Shown here: piece after piece, positions 26,701 to 34,484 of the stretch
Numbering within the stretch: the first letter of the stretch is position 1
Layout of the letters: the number at the start of each line of letters is the position of its first letter
Source: Bacteroides acidifaciens
Lineage (GTDB): Bacteria > Bacteroidota > Bacteroidia > Bacteroidales > Bacteroidaceae
Length of the DNA: 37,618 nt
NCBI RefSeq assembly: GCF_024623065.1
Contig: NZ_JANJZR010000041.1
Location: 1-37,618 of the forward strand
Reading direction: 5' to 3'
Program-made: the position numbers and the translations under genes
The notes under the pieces: model-generated
The model's input: the letters and a program-made list of their open reading frames with translations, nothing else
Database searches by the model: none
Told to the model about the DNA's origin: nothing

Positions 26701-27772
26701 CTATAAGATTCTGGATGATTTTGAAACGCAGAATAAGAACGAAGCTTTCCCGAGAAATGGCTTGGGACTGGCTATTTGTCATAGTATGGTGAATCTGCTT
26801 GCTGGAGAGATTCGCGTGATGAGCATACCGGAAGAGGTGACGACTTTTGAGGTTGTTTTGCCGATGTTGACTGTTACTGATGCGAAATCAGGAGAATTGA
26901 AGGAACTGAAGAAGCAAGTAATGCCAATTAGCGATAAACCAGTAGAGCAGAAGAAGGATATTGTTGCAGATTATGACGCTTCTAGGCAGACTATAATGAT
27001 TATTGATGATGATCCTTCTATGTTGTGGTTTGTGACAGAAATCTTTGCGGGTAAATATAATGTGCAGCCGTTTAATAGTGCGCAGGAGGCGTTGGAACAG
27101 TTGAAACTGAAACAACCGGACTTGATTTTATCGGATGTGATGATGCCGGATATGGATGGACGGGCATTTGCGAAGATTGTGAAGGAAGATAAATTGTTGA
27201 GTCATATTCCGCTAGTATTGCTCTCGGCACTTAATTATATTGATGAGCAAGTGAAAGGAATCGAATCGGGTGCGGAGGCATACGTTACAAAACCTTTTAA
27301 TGTCGAATATCTAGAGAAGATTGTAGAAAGGCAGATTAGGCGTAAAGAGGATATGAAAGAGTATTATAACTCTATTTATAGTGCTTTTAAACTGGAAGAC
27401 GGGCATCTTTTGCATAAAGAAGACAAGTCGTTCTTTGAGAAAATGATGCGAGTGATAGATGAATATGTGGAGAATCCGGAGCTTTCGGTAGAGTTGTTGA
27501 GCGCTTCATTAGGGTGTAGCACTCGTCAGTTTTATCGGAAATTGAAGAATATAACGGATAAAACTCCGGCTGACATTATCAAAGAGTATCGTCTGACGGT
27601 AGCGGAACGCCTGTTGCTTACTACAAATCTTACAGTAGAGGAGGTTATGAATAAGGCGGGTTATACGAATAGAGGTACTTTCTATAAAGTGTTTTCTCAA
27701 AAGTTCGGAATACCTCCGCGGCAGTATAGAGAGATGAAAAAAAAAGATTTGAAAGAGAAGGACTTTCATTAG
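23702..27772 (+). CDS. Hybrid two-component system sensor/regulator (HTCS) of the mannan PUL
   Basis: The 1356-residue inner-membrane regulator combines all parts of a phosphorelay. A signal-like N-terminus leads into a large periplasmic sensor of Reg_prop beta-propeller repeats (LIWIGSCDGLNVFDG, IIWVGTDGQGVYMY, TLWVGTKGDGILRM) and a YYY domain (YMIDGLSNNWIENG). A membrane helix lies near residue 790. The histidine kinase follows, with the His in TNITHEFCTPLT (about 838), the N-box NNLISNAFKYT and GLGLAICHSM. A receiver domain starts IMIIDDDPS, with the phospho-Asp in ILSDVMMPD (about 1143), and a C-terminal AraC-type HTH ends RQYREMKKK. It should sense a manno-oligosaccharide in the periplasm and activate the divergent susC operon. 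An in-frame TTG lies three codons upstream; ATG at 23702 is preferred. Confidence 0.95.
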   Translation: MGKTYLSRFFFFLVIGWWSLLDVEATAYSLRQFSSKNGLSNSAILSICQDCDGLIWIGSCDGLNVFDGTELRLYKPVDVRNNLSGNLIDNIMEAEDHVLWIQTNYGLDRFDTHLQTVQRFKDFQDISCMAKTRENDVLVIKDDGYIYYFDRKGLKFHRLNAKRLAFEDIQYICVDSANVLWIFSSGGDVRSYVIEKKEDSIPELILQSLFEQEGELFWTSGEGDLVYFIDDAYDLYEYDLRSRNKYFIADLKEEIAQRGQVSSIVKQRDDYYVGFKSSGLICLKYQSDSKVKYVMQSIGIESGIFCLFKDRFQDIIWVGTDGQGVYMYFIDHFSIRNTLLDTSDYQINTPVRALFLDDEQTLWVGTKGDGILRMLRYAPDTGGKFDVERLHTGNSSLTDNSVYCFAPSCWNRLWIGTEHGMNYYSYRERKVKEFPVMVDGKTLRYVHSICELNDSTIWVATVGEGIVKIVLNVSDGEPKVMFTRRIVLDGGRRASNYFFTSHQENDSILWFGNRGYGAYRMNVKTEVMMPFRFDQEVSNQAVNDIFAILSNKKGYWLGTSFGLTHMQSPGNYRVYNEADGFPNNTVHGILEDGEHNLWLSTNQGVVRFNIEANTVQAYNRQNNLEVTEFSDGAFFKDERTGTLFFGGTNGFITINENDLTAMEYMPKLQFYRLSIFGKEYNIYHFLRQDKEVEVLELDYSQNFFNLSFVAVDYINGNNYTYSYMIDGLSNNWIENGSSTTAVFSNLPPGQYTLWVKCRSNIMGKESKPYSLVIRIAPPWYMTQLAYWGYFLLFLLLLWGLVYMAIRRYRRKRDIIIEKLNRQKRDEIYESKLRFFTNITHEFCTPLTLISGPCEKILSYAGTDGYIRKYADLVQQNAQKLNSLIQELIEFRRLETGHKVLDIQEVAVDEHTRGIAESFGEWVESRKVDYQLNIEEGDRWNTDVSCLSKIVNNLISNAFKYTSDGGKITVEQCIEGERLCIRVSNSGKGIKKENLDKIFDRYKILDDFETQNKNEAFPRNGLGLAICHSMVNLLAGEIRVMSIPEEVTTFEVVLPMLTVTDAKSGELKELKKQVMPISDKPVEQKKDIVADYDASRQTIMIIDDDPSMLWFVTEIFAGKYNVQPFNSAQEALEQLKLKQPDLILSDVMMPDMDGRAFAKIVKEDKLLSHIPLVLLSALNYIDEQVKGIESGAEAYVTKPFNVEYLEKIVERQIRRKEDMKEYYNSIYSAFKLEDGHLLHKEDKSFFEKMMRVIDEYVENPELSVELLSASLGCSTRQFYRKLKNITDKTPADIIKEYRLTVAERLLLTTNLTVEEVMNKAGYTNRGTFYKVFSQKFGIPPRQYREMKKKDLKEKDFH

Positions 27773-27782
27773 TATAATTGAG

Positions 27783-27831
27783 TGGGGGTGTGTCAAGGGT
27801 TTGAATAGTTTATCACGTTGACACACCCCCA
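27783..27831. terminator. Bidirectional terminator between HTCS and the DEAD-box helicase gene
   Basis: A 14-bp perfect stem (27783-27796 with 27818-27831, core GGGGGTGTGTCAA) with a 21-base loop sits between two convergent genes, 10 bases after the HTCS stop. AT-rich sequence follows in both directions. Confidence 0.75.
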
Positions 27832-27844
27832 ATTTCTCGGAAGA

Positions 27845-29776
27845 TTAAAGTTGCTTTTTGGGCTTTCTTCTCGCCCATCCTTCTTCACTGAAGTCAGGCT
27901 CCTTATCTTTGAAAAATTCCTGCCAGTTATCTTTCCTTTTCGGTCCGCGGGCATCCGAATATCCCCGCTCTGCACGGCTTGGTTTTTCCTTCTTGCTGGA
28001 TTTTGAACCTTTGGCAGAAGCATCCTTAGATTTTCTGTCTTTATTTTCATAGCGTGGAGCGCGCTCTTCGTTTTTACCGGATCTTTTACCGCCTTTGCGT
28101 TCACCCGAACCGTTTTCGTGTCCTTTTCCGCCTTCTTCACTGGAAACTTCTACAACAACTTTGCGACCATTCCATTTGGCACGGTTTAGAGCTTTTAGAA
28201 CATTGACAGTTTCTTTTTCAGGTACTTCGAAGAAAGAGAAGTTCTGCATCAGGTCAATGCGTCCCAACTCGATACGTCCGCGTGTATTACTGTTCAATAA
28301 GCCGATAAGATCACTGGGGAAGAAACTGTCTGTTTTACCCAGATTGATGAATAGGCGGTTGAAGCCTGGAGCAGCTTTCCGACTTCTCTTTTCGAAACCG
28401 TTTTCTTTGCGGTCACCTTTTCTGGCACGTTCACTACGGCTTTCAATTGTTGGTTGTTCTATTTCCGGGCGGTGGCGGTAATATTCTGCGAAACGGTTGA
28501 ATTCGTGCGAGACCACTCGTTTTATCAGGTCTTCCTTGCTCAACCATTCTAGTTTACGATAGATTTCCGGCATGAAGCCTGCGATTTCTTCTTCATTTAC
28601 TTTTACTTTTTCAAGGTCGTCAATAACCTTAATCAACTGCTTCTGGCAAATGCCTGCCGCAGTCGGCATCTCTCCGGTAATGAATTTCTTGCCGATAATT
28701 CGTTCTATTTCTCTTAACTTTCCCTTCTCGCGGAGATTGATGATAGCGATAGAAGTACCGGTTTTTCCGGCACGTCCCGTACGTCCGCTGCGGTGAGTGT
28801 AGCTTTCTGTATCATCAGGCAAGCCGTAGTTGATGACGTGAGTCAAATCGTCCACATCCAGACCACGGGCTGCTACATCCGTAGCAACAAGCAGCTGCAG
28901 ATTACGAATACGGAACTTTTGCATGACAGTGTCTCGTTGTGCTTGTGAAAGTTCGCCATGCAGTGAGTCGGCATTGTAGCCTTCCTGCATTAATTTGTCA
29001 GCAATTTCCTGTGTTTCCTTGCGGGTACGGCAGAAAATAATACCGTATATTTGCGGGTAATAGTCGACAATGCGTTTTAAAGCCTCGTATTTATCTTTCG
29101 CTTGTACGGTATAAACTACGTGTTTAACGTTGTTGGTACTTTCGTTCTTACGGCCAATAGTGATTTCTTTCGCGTTACGTAAATAGTTTTTGGAGATACG
29201 TGCAATTTCCGGGCTCATAGTAGCGGAGAAAAGCAGTGTGTTACGTTCTTGCGGTACATCAGCCAGAATAGCGTTAATGCTATCTGTAAATCCCATGTTC
29301 AGCATCTCGTCTGCTTCGTCCATTACAACGTTGCGGATGGTGGATAGGGAAACGGTCTTGCGTTCCATCAAGTCCAGCAAACGTCCAGGAGTGGCTACGA
29401 TGATATGTACGCCTCGTTTCAGGCTGCGTATCTGGCTGTCAATGGAAGAACCTCCATATACAGGCAGTACTTTTAGTCCATCAATGTATTTGGAATAGTC
29501 GTTCAAATCTCCTGCTATTTGGAGACAAAGCTCACGGGTAGGGCAGAGGATAAGTGATTGTGGGATTCTGTTCTTTACGTCAATTTGTTGGAGCAGAGGC
29601 AAACCGAATGCGGCTGTTTTACCTGTTCCTGTCTGTGCAAGAGCTACTACATCATTATTTTCTCCTAAAAGGTACGGAATCACTTCCTCTTGTACCGGCA
29701 TGGGATTCTCGTATCCCATTTCTTCAATTGCTCTACGTATCTCAGGAGAAACGCCAAGCTCTTCAAATGTCTTCAT
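27845..29776 (-). CDS. DEAD-box ATP-dependent RNA helicase (DeaD/CsdA-like)
   Basis: The 643-residue protein has a complete DEAD-box core: the Q motif region (MPVQEEVIP), motif I AQTGTGKT (47-54), motif II DEAD (153-156), motif III SAT (184-186) and motif VI HRSGRTGRAG near residue 330. After the core comes a DbpA-type RNA-binding domain (about residues 480-560, FINLGKTDSFFPSDLIGLL through NGRKVVVEVSS). A long Lys/Arg/Gly-rich tail with many charged residues ends RRKPKKQL. It probably remodels structured RNA in ribosome assembly or cold adaptation. A promoter box lies 31 bases upstream, so it forms its own transcript. Confidence 0.93.
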   Translation of the reverse strand: MKTFEELGVSPEIRRAIEEMGYENPMPVQEEVIPYLLGENNDVVALAQTGTGKTAAFGLPLLQQIDVKNRIPQSLILCPTRELCLQIAGDLNDYSKYIDGLKVLPVYGGSSIDSQIRSLKRGVHIIVATPGRLLDLMERKTVSLSTIRNVVMDEADEMLNMGFTDSINAILADVPQERNTLLFSATMSPEIARISKNYLRNAKEITIGRKNESTNNVKHVVYTVQAKDKYEALKRIVDYYPQIYGIIFCRTRKETQEIADKLMQEGYNADSLHGELSQAQRDTVMQKFRIRNLQLLVATDVAARGLDVDDLTHVINYGLPDDTESYTHRSGRTGRAGKTGTSIAIINLREKGKLREIERIIGKKFITGEMPTAAGICQKQLIKVIDDLEKVKVNEEEIAGFMPEIYRKLEWLSKEDLIKRVVSHEFNRFAEYYRHRPEIEQPTIESRSERARKGDRKENGFEKRSRKAAPGFNRLFINLGKTDSFFPSDLIGLLNSNTRGRIELGRIDLMQNFSFFEVPEKETVNVLKALNRAKWNGRKVVVEVSSEEGGKGHENGSGERKGGKRSGKNEERAPRYENKDRKSKDASAKGSKSSKKEKPSRAERGYSDARGPKRKDNWQEFFKDKEPDFSEEGWARRKPKKQL

Positions 29777-29806
29777 TAAATCTCTGTATATCTTTTATTT
29801 CGGATG

Positions 29807-29814
29807 CAAAGATA
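29807..29814 (-). promoter_or_regulatory. -7 promoter box for the DEAD-box helicase gene
   Basis: The minus strand reads TATCTTTG, an exact TAnnTTTG match, and would give a leader of about 25 nt. Confidence 0.6.
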
Positions 29815-29850
29815 GAGAATAATTATGAATTACGAATTACGATTTGCGAT

Positions 29851-30912
29851 TTATTCCAGCAGGATGCTGCGCAATTGTTCTATTTCTTCTGCGGAAAGTC
29901 CGATTCCTTGCTTCAAGTAAGCTTGTACGCTTCCATACTCAGACTCAATCTGTTCCTTTGCGGCATTCAGGAAATCTTCCTTGGCGGAATAGATGGTGGT
30001 TATCGCTTCCTGCGAATTTACAGGCAATTCGTAAGCGTATTTTGAAGCCTTGGGGATATTGAAATAATCATTGCTCAGCCGGTAGTCCGACATTATCACG
30101 TCTTCATTGACACCTAGTGCCGCAAGCATCAAGGCGGAAACGATTCCTGTGCGCCCTTTGCCGGATGTACAATGAATCACAGCCGGATAAGAGTCGCGGT
30201 TGAGCAGGACAGAGAATAATTCTTTGAATTCTTTCCGGTAGTTTGTCACCAGTTCACGATTCATCCGCTCTACCAGGCGATAAATAGTATCGCTTTTTAT
30301 CTTCTCTTCTTGGATTCCTTGCAGGATTTCATCCATATTTCCTGTAGGGATGGGGATGTGCACCATCTTAAATTCATCATTATGTAGCTGTGGATAGTTG
30401 TGGCGTTCTTCTTCAGAGCGCAAGTCTATGATAGTCCGTACGCCTATATTCTTCAGCTCCCGGCGCGAACAGGGCGGAATGCTGTCTATCTGCGCAGAGC
30501 GGTAGAGCATTCCCCAACTGACTGATTTCCCTGTATCAACGGATTTGTATCCGCCTAAATCACGGAAATTCTGGATACCGGGAATATTAATGTTGCGGGT
30601 AGCTATCTTGACCCTGTGTTTATTATCGAACACCATCAAATAATAATAGCGTCGGGACGGGTCGTCGGTGATAATGGTCATCTTGCCGCTGGATATTTTG
30701 CTCATCGCTACGGGAGAGTCTTCGGGAATCAACTTTGGGGAAGTAGATGCATATATTCGTACCTGTCCTTTCAGTACCGGTGCCGTTTCCCATTTAATCA
30801 CGCAGTTGCCCACGTTGTTTTCTTCGCATACCACCGATATGGTCGGTTGTGTACCGGAGCAGGACGGGAGCACTAACAAAATGGTAAGCCAGCTAAACAG
30901 GTTCTTATACAT
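29851..30912 (-). CDS. Tyrosine-protein phosphatase lipoprotein
   Basis: The 353-residue protein contains a tyrosine/dual-specificity phosphatase domain. The P-loop is HCTSGKGRTG with Cys248 and Arg254, and the likely general-acid region is DLRSEEER (Asp163). It fits the Y_phosphatase3 group, marked by NFRDLGGY and WGMLYRSAQ. An N-terminal beta-rich domain of about 90 residues precedes the catalytic part. The lipobox is VLPSC (Cys18) with no acidic residues after it, which suggests a periplasmic location. A start at 30936 is possible, but the promoter box at 30942-30949 would then leave almost no leader. ATG at 30912 gives a normal leader and a compact signal peptide. Its substrate is unknown. 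Confidence 0.85.
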   Translation of the reverse strand: MYKNLFSWLTILLVLPSCSGTQPTISVVCEENNVGNCVIKWETAPVLKGQVRIYASTSPKLIPEDSPVAMSKISSGKMTIITDDPSRRYYYLMVFDNKHRVKIATRNINIPGIQNFRDLGGYKSVDTGKSVSWGMLYRSAQIDSIPPCSRRELKNIGVRTIIDLRSEEERHNYPQLHNDEFKMVHIPIPTGNMDEILQGIQEEKIKSDTIYRLVERMNRELVTNYRKEFKELFSVLLNRDSYPAVIHCTSGKGRTGIVSALMLAALGVNEDVIMSDYRLSNDYFNIPKASKYAYELPVNSQEAITTIYSAKEDFLNAAKEQIESEYGSVQAYLKQGIGLSAEEIEQLRSILLE

Positions 30913-30941
30913 AGTTTCTTTGTTTGAGTGAATCATATACG

Positions 30942-30976
30942 CAAAGATAGGAATTACCGGAAGATACGGTAATTCC
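30942..30976 (-). promoter_or_regulatory. -7 promoter box with adjoining palindrome upstream of the phosphatase gene
   Basis: The minus strand reads TATCTTTG (30949 to 30942). Directly upstream is a perfect 10-bp inverted repeat, GGAATTACCG (30950-30959 with 30967-30976, 7-base loop). It could be an operator covering the -7/-33 interval or the terminator of the sugar-kinase transcript. Confidence 0.5.
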
Positions 30977-31047
30977 TTTGCGATAATTAGCCAAAGTTAA
31001 TAGTAATTTACGTGCGAACGGGCACTGTACTTACAGCTAATGGTGGA

Positions 31048-31968
31048 TTATTTATAGTTCTGCGCAAACTCCACCGAAACAGAATTGCTGAAACTGCGGC
31101 AAACCTCGGCTGCAAAGTCTTTTCCGCACTGGATTATTTTATCCCATATATCTTCATTCAAGTTATTTAGGTCGCGGTATCGAACATCATATTTGAGTAA
31201 TCCATAAATGAGTCCTGCATTAAAATTGTCGCCGGCCCCAATGGTGCTGACTGCCTGTAACGGTTCTACCGGATAATCTTTGCTGACCAGATTGGTGCGC
31301 AACGCTACTTTTTCTCCACCTGCAGTACAGATGAATCGTGGGCAATAGAATTTGATTTTATCCTTGTATATCTTGTCTACGTCCTGTATGTTGTACATAT
31401 AGAGGAAATCCTCCAATGAACCGCGTACAATATCCGCATATTCAAGATTCTCAATAATGGTCGGTGCCAGCTTCATCGCTTCGTTCTTGTGTGAAGAGCG
31501 GAAGTTGGGGTCATAGTAGATAATAGCTTTCTTTTCGCGTGCCTGATCGAGCAGTTCGAGAATCTTTTCCCGCAATACCGGATTCAGGGCATAGTAGGAG
31601 CCTATCATGACAATGTCGTCCTCTTCCAGTTTGGGGAACAGGACATCGAGCCGTTGTTTGGGATAATCCTTGTAGAAGATATACTCGGCATCACTTTGCT
31701 CATTGAGAAAAGCCAGAGATACTGGTGATTTCCCGTCGGGGAATACATTCACATGGTCGGTCGGGATATTGTTCTCACGCATGAATTGCAGGATGATGTT
31801 CCCTACACGGTCATTGCCGGTTTCGCTGATGAAACCGACGTTTATTCCCATCCTTCCCAAGGATACGATGCCGTTGAATACAGAGCCTCCCGGTACGGCT
31901 GCGGAAGGCTGGTCACCTCGGAAGATGATGTCGAGGATAGTTTCTCCGATACCGATTACTTTTCGCAT
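31048..31968 (-). CDS. PfkB-family carbohydrate kinase
   Basis: The 306-residue cytoplasmic protein belongs to the ribokinase/PfkB family. The N-terminal substrate site is GGSVFNGIVSLGRMG (residues 28-42), and the catalytic signature STIGAGDNFNAGLIYGL places the base at Asp247. YYDPNFRSS is the usual DPN-R motif. Such enzymes phosphorylate sugars or nucleosides, and the exact substrate cannot be read from sequence. It overlaps the upstream SIS gene by 13 bases, and the LOG gene lies just before that, so all three form one operon. The context points to phosphosugar or nucleotide-derived sugar metabolism. Confidence 0.9.
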   Translation of the reverse strand: MRKVIGIGETILDIIFRGDQPSAAVPGGSVFNGIVSLGRMGINVGFISETGNDRVGNIILQFMRENNIPTDHVNVFPDGKSPVSLAFLNEQSDAEYIFYKDYPKQRLDVLFPKLEEDDIVMIGSYYALNPVLREKILELLDQAREKKAIIYYDPNFRSSHKNEAMKLAPTIIENLEYADIVRGSLEDFLYMYNIQDVDKIYKDKIKFYCPRFICTAGGEKVALRTNLVSKDYPVEPLQAVSTIGAGDNFNAGLIYGLLKYDVRYRDLNNLNEDIWDKIIQCGKDFAAEVCRSFSNSVSVEFAQNYK

Positions 31969-32561
31969 AGTGACCTTGATTTTTCGCCCAGATAACCGCC
32001 GTGATGACGTTTAGAGTATTCTTCTATGGTGAATTGAGTCTTTCTCATGGTCTGTACTACCAGGATATCGCCGATGACGGTCATGGCGGTAGTCGAAGTG
32101 GTAGGGGTCATGCCTAAGGCACACACCTCAGCCGGTTTGCCGGTGCTCAGACAAACATCTGATTCCTGTGCCAGCGGGCTGTCGGGATTTCCTGTAATGA
32201 CGATAAACTTCAAGTCCGGATTCAGGTTATGAGCCAACCGGGTTAATTCAACGATTTCGCGTGTCTTGCCTGAGTTGGAGATAAGCAGGAGCAAATCGTT
32301 TTCCTGTAAGATACCCAAGTCTCCGTGTTGCGCTTCGCTGGGGTGCAGAAAGACAGATGGAATACCGGTGGAACAAAAAGTTGTAGCAATGTTCATGGCA
32401 ATCTGTCCGGCTTTTCCCATACCGGAAGTTACCAGTTTTCCCTTTTTCTGATGTATTTGTTCTACAATCAGTTTCACTGCTTTTTCATAAGCGTCTGTTA
32501 CAGGGATGTTGAGCACAGCTTGTGCTTCCTGTTGCAAAAGTTGTTTGATGGAGTCTATCAT
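31956..32561 (-). CDS. SIS-domain sugar-phosphate isomerase, KpsF/GutQ-like without CBS domains
   Basis: The 201-residue protein is a single SIS (sugar isomerase) domain with arabinose-5-phosphate isomerase hallmarks: TSGMGKAGQIAMNIATTFCS, FLHPSEAQHGDLGIL, ISNSGKTREIV and PTTSTTAMTVIGD. The closing motif, HPGGxLG in KdsD/KpsF, appears as HHGGYLGEK. The two C-terminal CBS domains of KdsD are absent and the chain ends right after the SIS fold. It probably interconverts a ketose and an aldose 5-phosphate such as Ru5P and A5P. It overlaps the PfkB kinase by 13 bases and follows LOG after four bases. Confidence 0.88.
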   Translation of the reverse strand: MIDSIKQLLQQEAQAVLNIPVTDAYEKAVKLIVEQIHQKKGKLVTSGMGKAGQIAMNIATTFCSTGIPSVFLHPSEAQHGDLGILQENDLLLLISNSGKTREIVELTRLAHNLNPDLKFIVITGNPDSPLAQESDVCLSTGKPAEVCALGMTPTTSTTAMTVIGDILVVQTMRKTQFTIEEYSKRHHGGYLGEKSRSLCEK

Positions 32562-32565
32562 ATAA

Positions 32566-33099
32566 TCAGTTTATTTTTTCTTTTAATTCTTCCAGAGTGT
32601 TTGTTACTTCGTAATAGGTGGAAAAAGGCTGCCGGGCAAACCCTTTGTCTTCTAATGTTTTGAGTGCTTTCAACAGTTCGTCGTAGAAACCGTATTCATT
32701 GTAAAAGACCACCTTTTTCTGATGGTATCCGATGGAAGCGGCGGCTATCACATGAAATATTTCATCCAATGTGCCCACGCCACCCGGCAATGCCACCAGT
32801 ATATCCGATTTCTCGGTTATCACATCTTTCCGGTCACTTAGATTATGGGTGCGAATCACTTCGTCCAGGCAGTTGCTTACACTGCCTTTCTCTTCCAGTT
32901 TGGAAGGGACTACCCCGATGACTTTCCCGCCGTTCTCTTTCACGGCACGGGCTACGCATTCCATAAGTCCGAGGTTGGCTCCTCCGTAAATCAACGTTTT
33001 ACCTGTTTTCCCCATCCATTCGCCGATTCGGCGGGCGCTTTCGAAGTACATTTTGTCAATGTTTTCGGAGGCGGAACAGAATATTCCTATTTTTTCCAT
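32566..33099 (-). CDS. LOG-family protein (nucleoside 5'-monophosphate phosphoribohydrolase-like)
   Basis: The 177-residue protein has the LOG (lonely guy, TIGR00730) Rossmann fold. It begins MEKIGIFCSASENI and contains YGGANLGLMECVARA, and the defining motif LPGGVGTLDEIF (PGGxGTxxE). LOG enzymes cleave nucleoside 5'-monophosphates to a base and ribose 5-phosphate. An in-frame ATG at 33153 would add 18 residues not found in the family, so 33099 is the start. It is the first gene of the LOG-SIS-PfkB operon and is divergent from the M16 peptidase. Confidence 0.9.
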   Translation of the reverse strand: MEKIGIFCSASENIDKMYFESARRIGEWMGKTGKTLIYGGANLGLMECVARAVKENGGKVIGVVPSKLEEKGSVSNCLDEVIRTHNLSDRKDVITEKSDILVALPGGVGTLDEIFHVIAAASIGYHQKKVVFYNEYGFYDELLKALKTLEDKGFARQPFSTYYEVTNTLEELKEKIN

Positions 33100-33165
33100 A
33101 TACGTTGTTGCTGTTATAGTCCACAAATATCTGCAATTTTCTATAAACAGCAATAAGTTTTATTG

Positions 33166-33173
33166 TATTTTTG
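33166..33173 (+). promoter_or_regulatory. -7 promoter box for the M16 peptidase gene
   Basis: TATTTTTG matches TAnnTTTG and ends 31 bases before the start codon. Confidence 0.5.
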
Positions 33174-33204
33174 TGGCATTAATTCAATAAGGAAGTAGAA
33201 AACA

Positions 33205-34425
33205 ATGCATTGCAACGAATATACATTGCCAAATGGCTTGCGTATTATCCATGAACCGACCCTCTCAAAAGTAGCTTATTGTGGTTTTGCGATCGATGCC
33301 GGAACGCGCGATGAGGCGGAGAATGAGCAGGGAATGGCCCATTTTGTGGAACACCTGATTTTTAAGGGAACGGAGAAGCGGAAAGCCTGGCATATCCTCA
33401 ACCGGATGGAGAATGTGGGTGGCGACCTGAATGCTTACACTAATAAGGAAGAAACGGTGGTCTATGCCGCTTTCCTGAAAGAACATCTGGAACGGGCGCT
33501 TGAACTGTTGGGGGATATTGTATTTCATTCAACTTTTCCGCAGCATGAGATAGAAAAAGAAACGGAGGTCATTATTGATGAAATCCAGTCGTATGAGGAT
33601 ACTCCGTCGGAACTGATCTTCGATGATTTTGAGGATATGATCTTCCGCAATCATCCATTGGGAAGAAACATTCTTGGTAAACCGGAGCTGCTGCGGAGTT
33701 TTCGCACAGAGGATGTTCTATCGTTTACCCGCCGGTTTTACCAACCGGGGAATATGGTGTTTTTTGTTCAGGGACAATATGAATTCAAAAGAATCATCCG
33801 CCTGGTAGAGAAATACCTCTTGGATATTCCTGATGTAAGAGTAGAGAATCGTCGTACACCTCCGCCTCTTTATGTGCCGGAACATCTGACGGTTTCCAAA
33901 GACACACACCAGGCACATGTAATGATGGGTAGCCGTGGCTATAATGCGTATGACGACAAACGAACGGCTCTCTATTTATTGAACAATATCCTCGGAGGTC
34001 CCGGGATGAATAGCAAACTCAATGTGTCTCTTCGTGAGCGTAGAGGGCTGGTTTATAATGTCGAATCCAATCTGACCTCTTACACGGATACAGGAGCTTT
34101 CTGTATTTATTTCGGGACAGATGTGGATGATATGGACACCTGTTTGAAACTGACCTATAAGGAACTGAAGCGGATGCGTGATGTGAAAATGACTTCCTCC
34201 CAGTTGGCAGCAGCGAAAAAGCAGTTGATCGGACAAATCGGAGTGGCATCTGATAACTTTGAGAATAATGCGCTGGGAATGGCGAAAACATACCTTCATT
34301 ATCATAAATATGAATCATCCGAGTTTGTTTTTAGGCGTATTGAAGAGTTAACAGCAGAGCAATTACTGGAGGTTGCCAATGAAATGTTTGCAGAAGAATA
34401 CTTGTCTACGTTGATTTATAAATAA
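33205..34425 (+). CDS. M16-family zinc metallopeptidase (insulinase/processing-peptidase-like)
   Basis: The 406-residue protein carries the inverted zinc motif HFVEH (His46, Glu49, His50), with the third ligand Glu126 in EVIIDEIQSYEDTPSE, 76 residues on, as expected. The C-terminal half has the RRGLVYNVES motif that completes the M16 clamshell. No signal peptide is visible, so it should be cytoplasmic, where small single-unit M16B enzymes degrade peptides. The start has RBS-like AAGGAAG upstream and a promoter box 31 bases away. The SGNH hydrolase gene follows 59 bases later on the same strand. Confidence 0.92.
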   Translation: MHCNEYTLPNGLRIIHEPTLSKVAYCGFAIDAGTRDEAENEQGMAHFVEHLIFKGTEKRKAWHILNRMENVGGDLNAYTNKEETVVYAAFLKEHLERALELLGDIVFHSTFPQHEIEKETEVIIDEIQSYEDTPSELIFDDFEDMIFRNHPLGRNILGKPELLRSFRTEDVLSFTRRFYQPGNMVFFVQGQYEFKRIIRLVEKYLLDIPDVRVENRRTPPPLYVPEHLTVSKDTHQAHVMMGSRGYNAYDDKRTALYLLNNILGGPGMNSKLNVSLRERRGLVYNVESNLTSYTDTGAFCIYFGTDVDDMDTCLKLTYKELKRMRDVKMTSSQLAAAKKQLIGQIGVASDNFENNALGMAKTYLHYHKYESSEFVFRRIEELTAEQLLEVANEMFAEEYLSTLIYK

Positions 34426-34484
34426 TGTATGATACTGTCCTGGCATGATAGAACCACTCATAAACCACTAATATTAAATTGACC

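Noticed and set aside
33100..33153. N-terminal extension of the LOG protein
   Set aside because: The extra 18 residues do not belong to the family, and MEKIGIFCSAS is the standard start.
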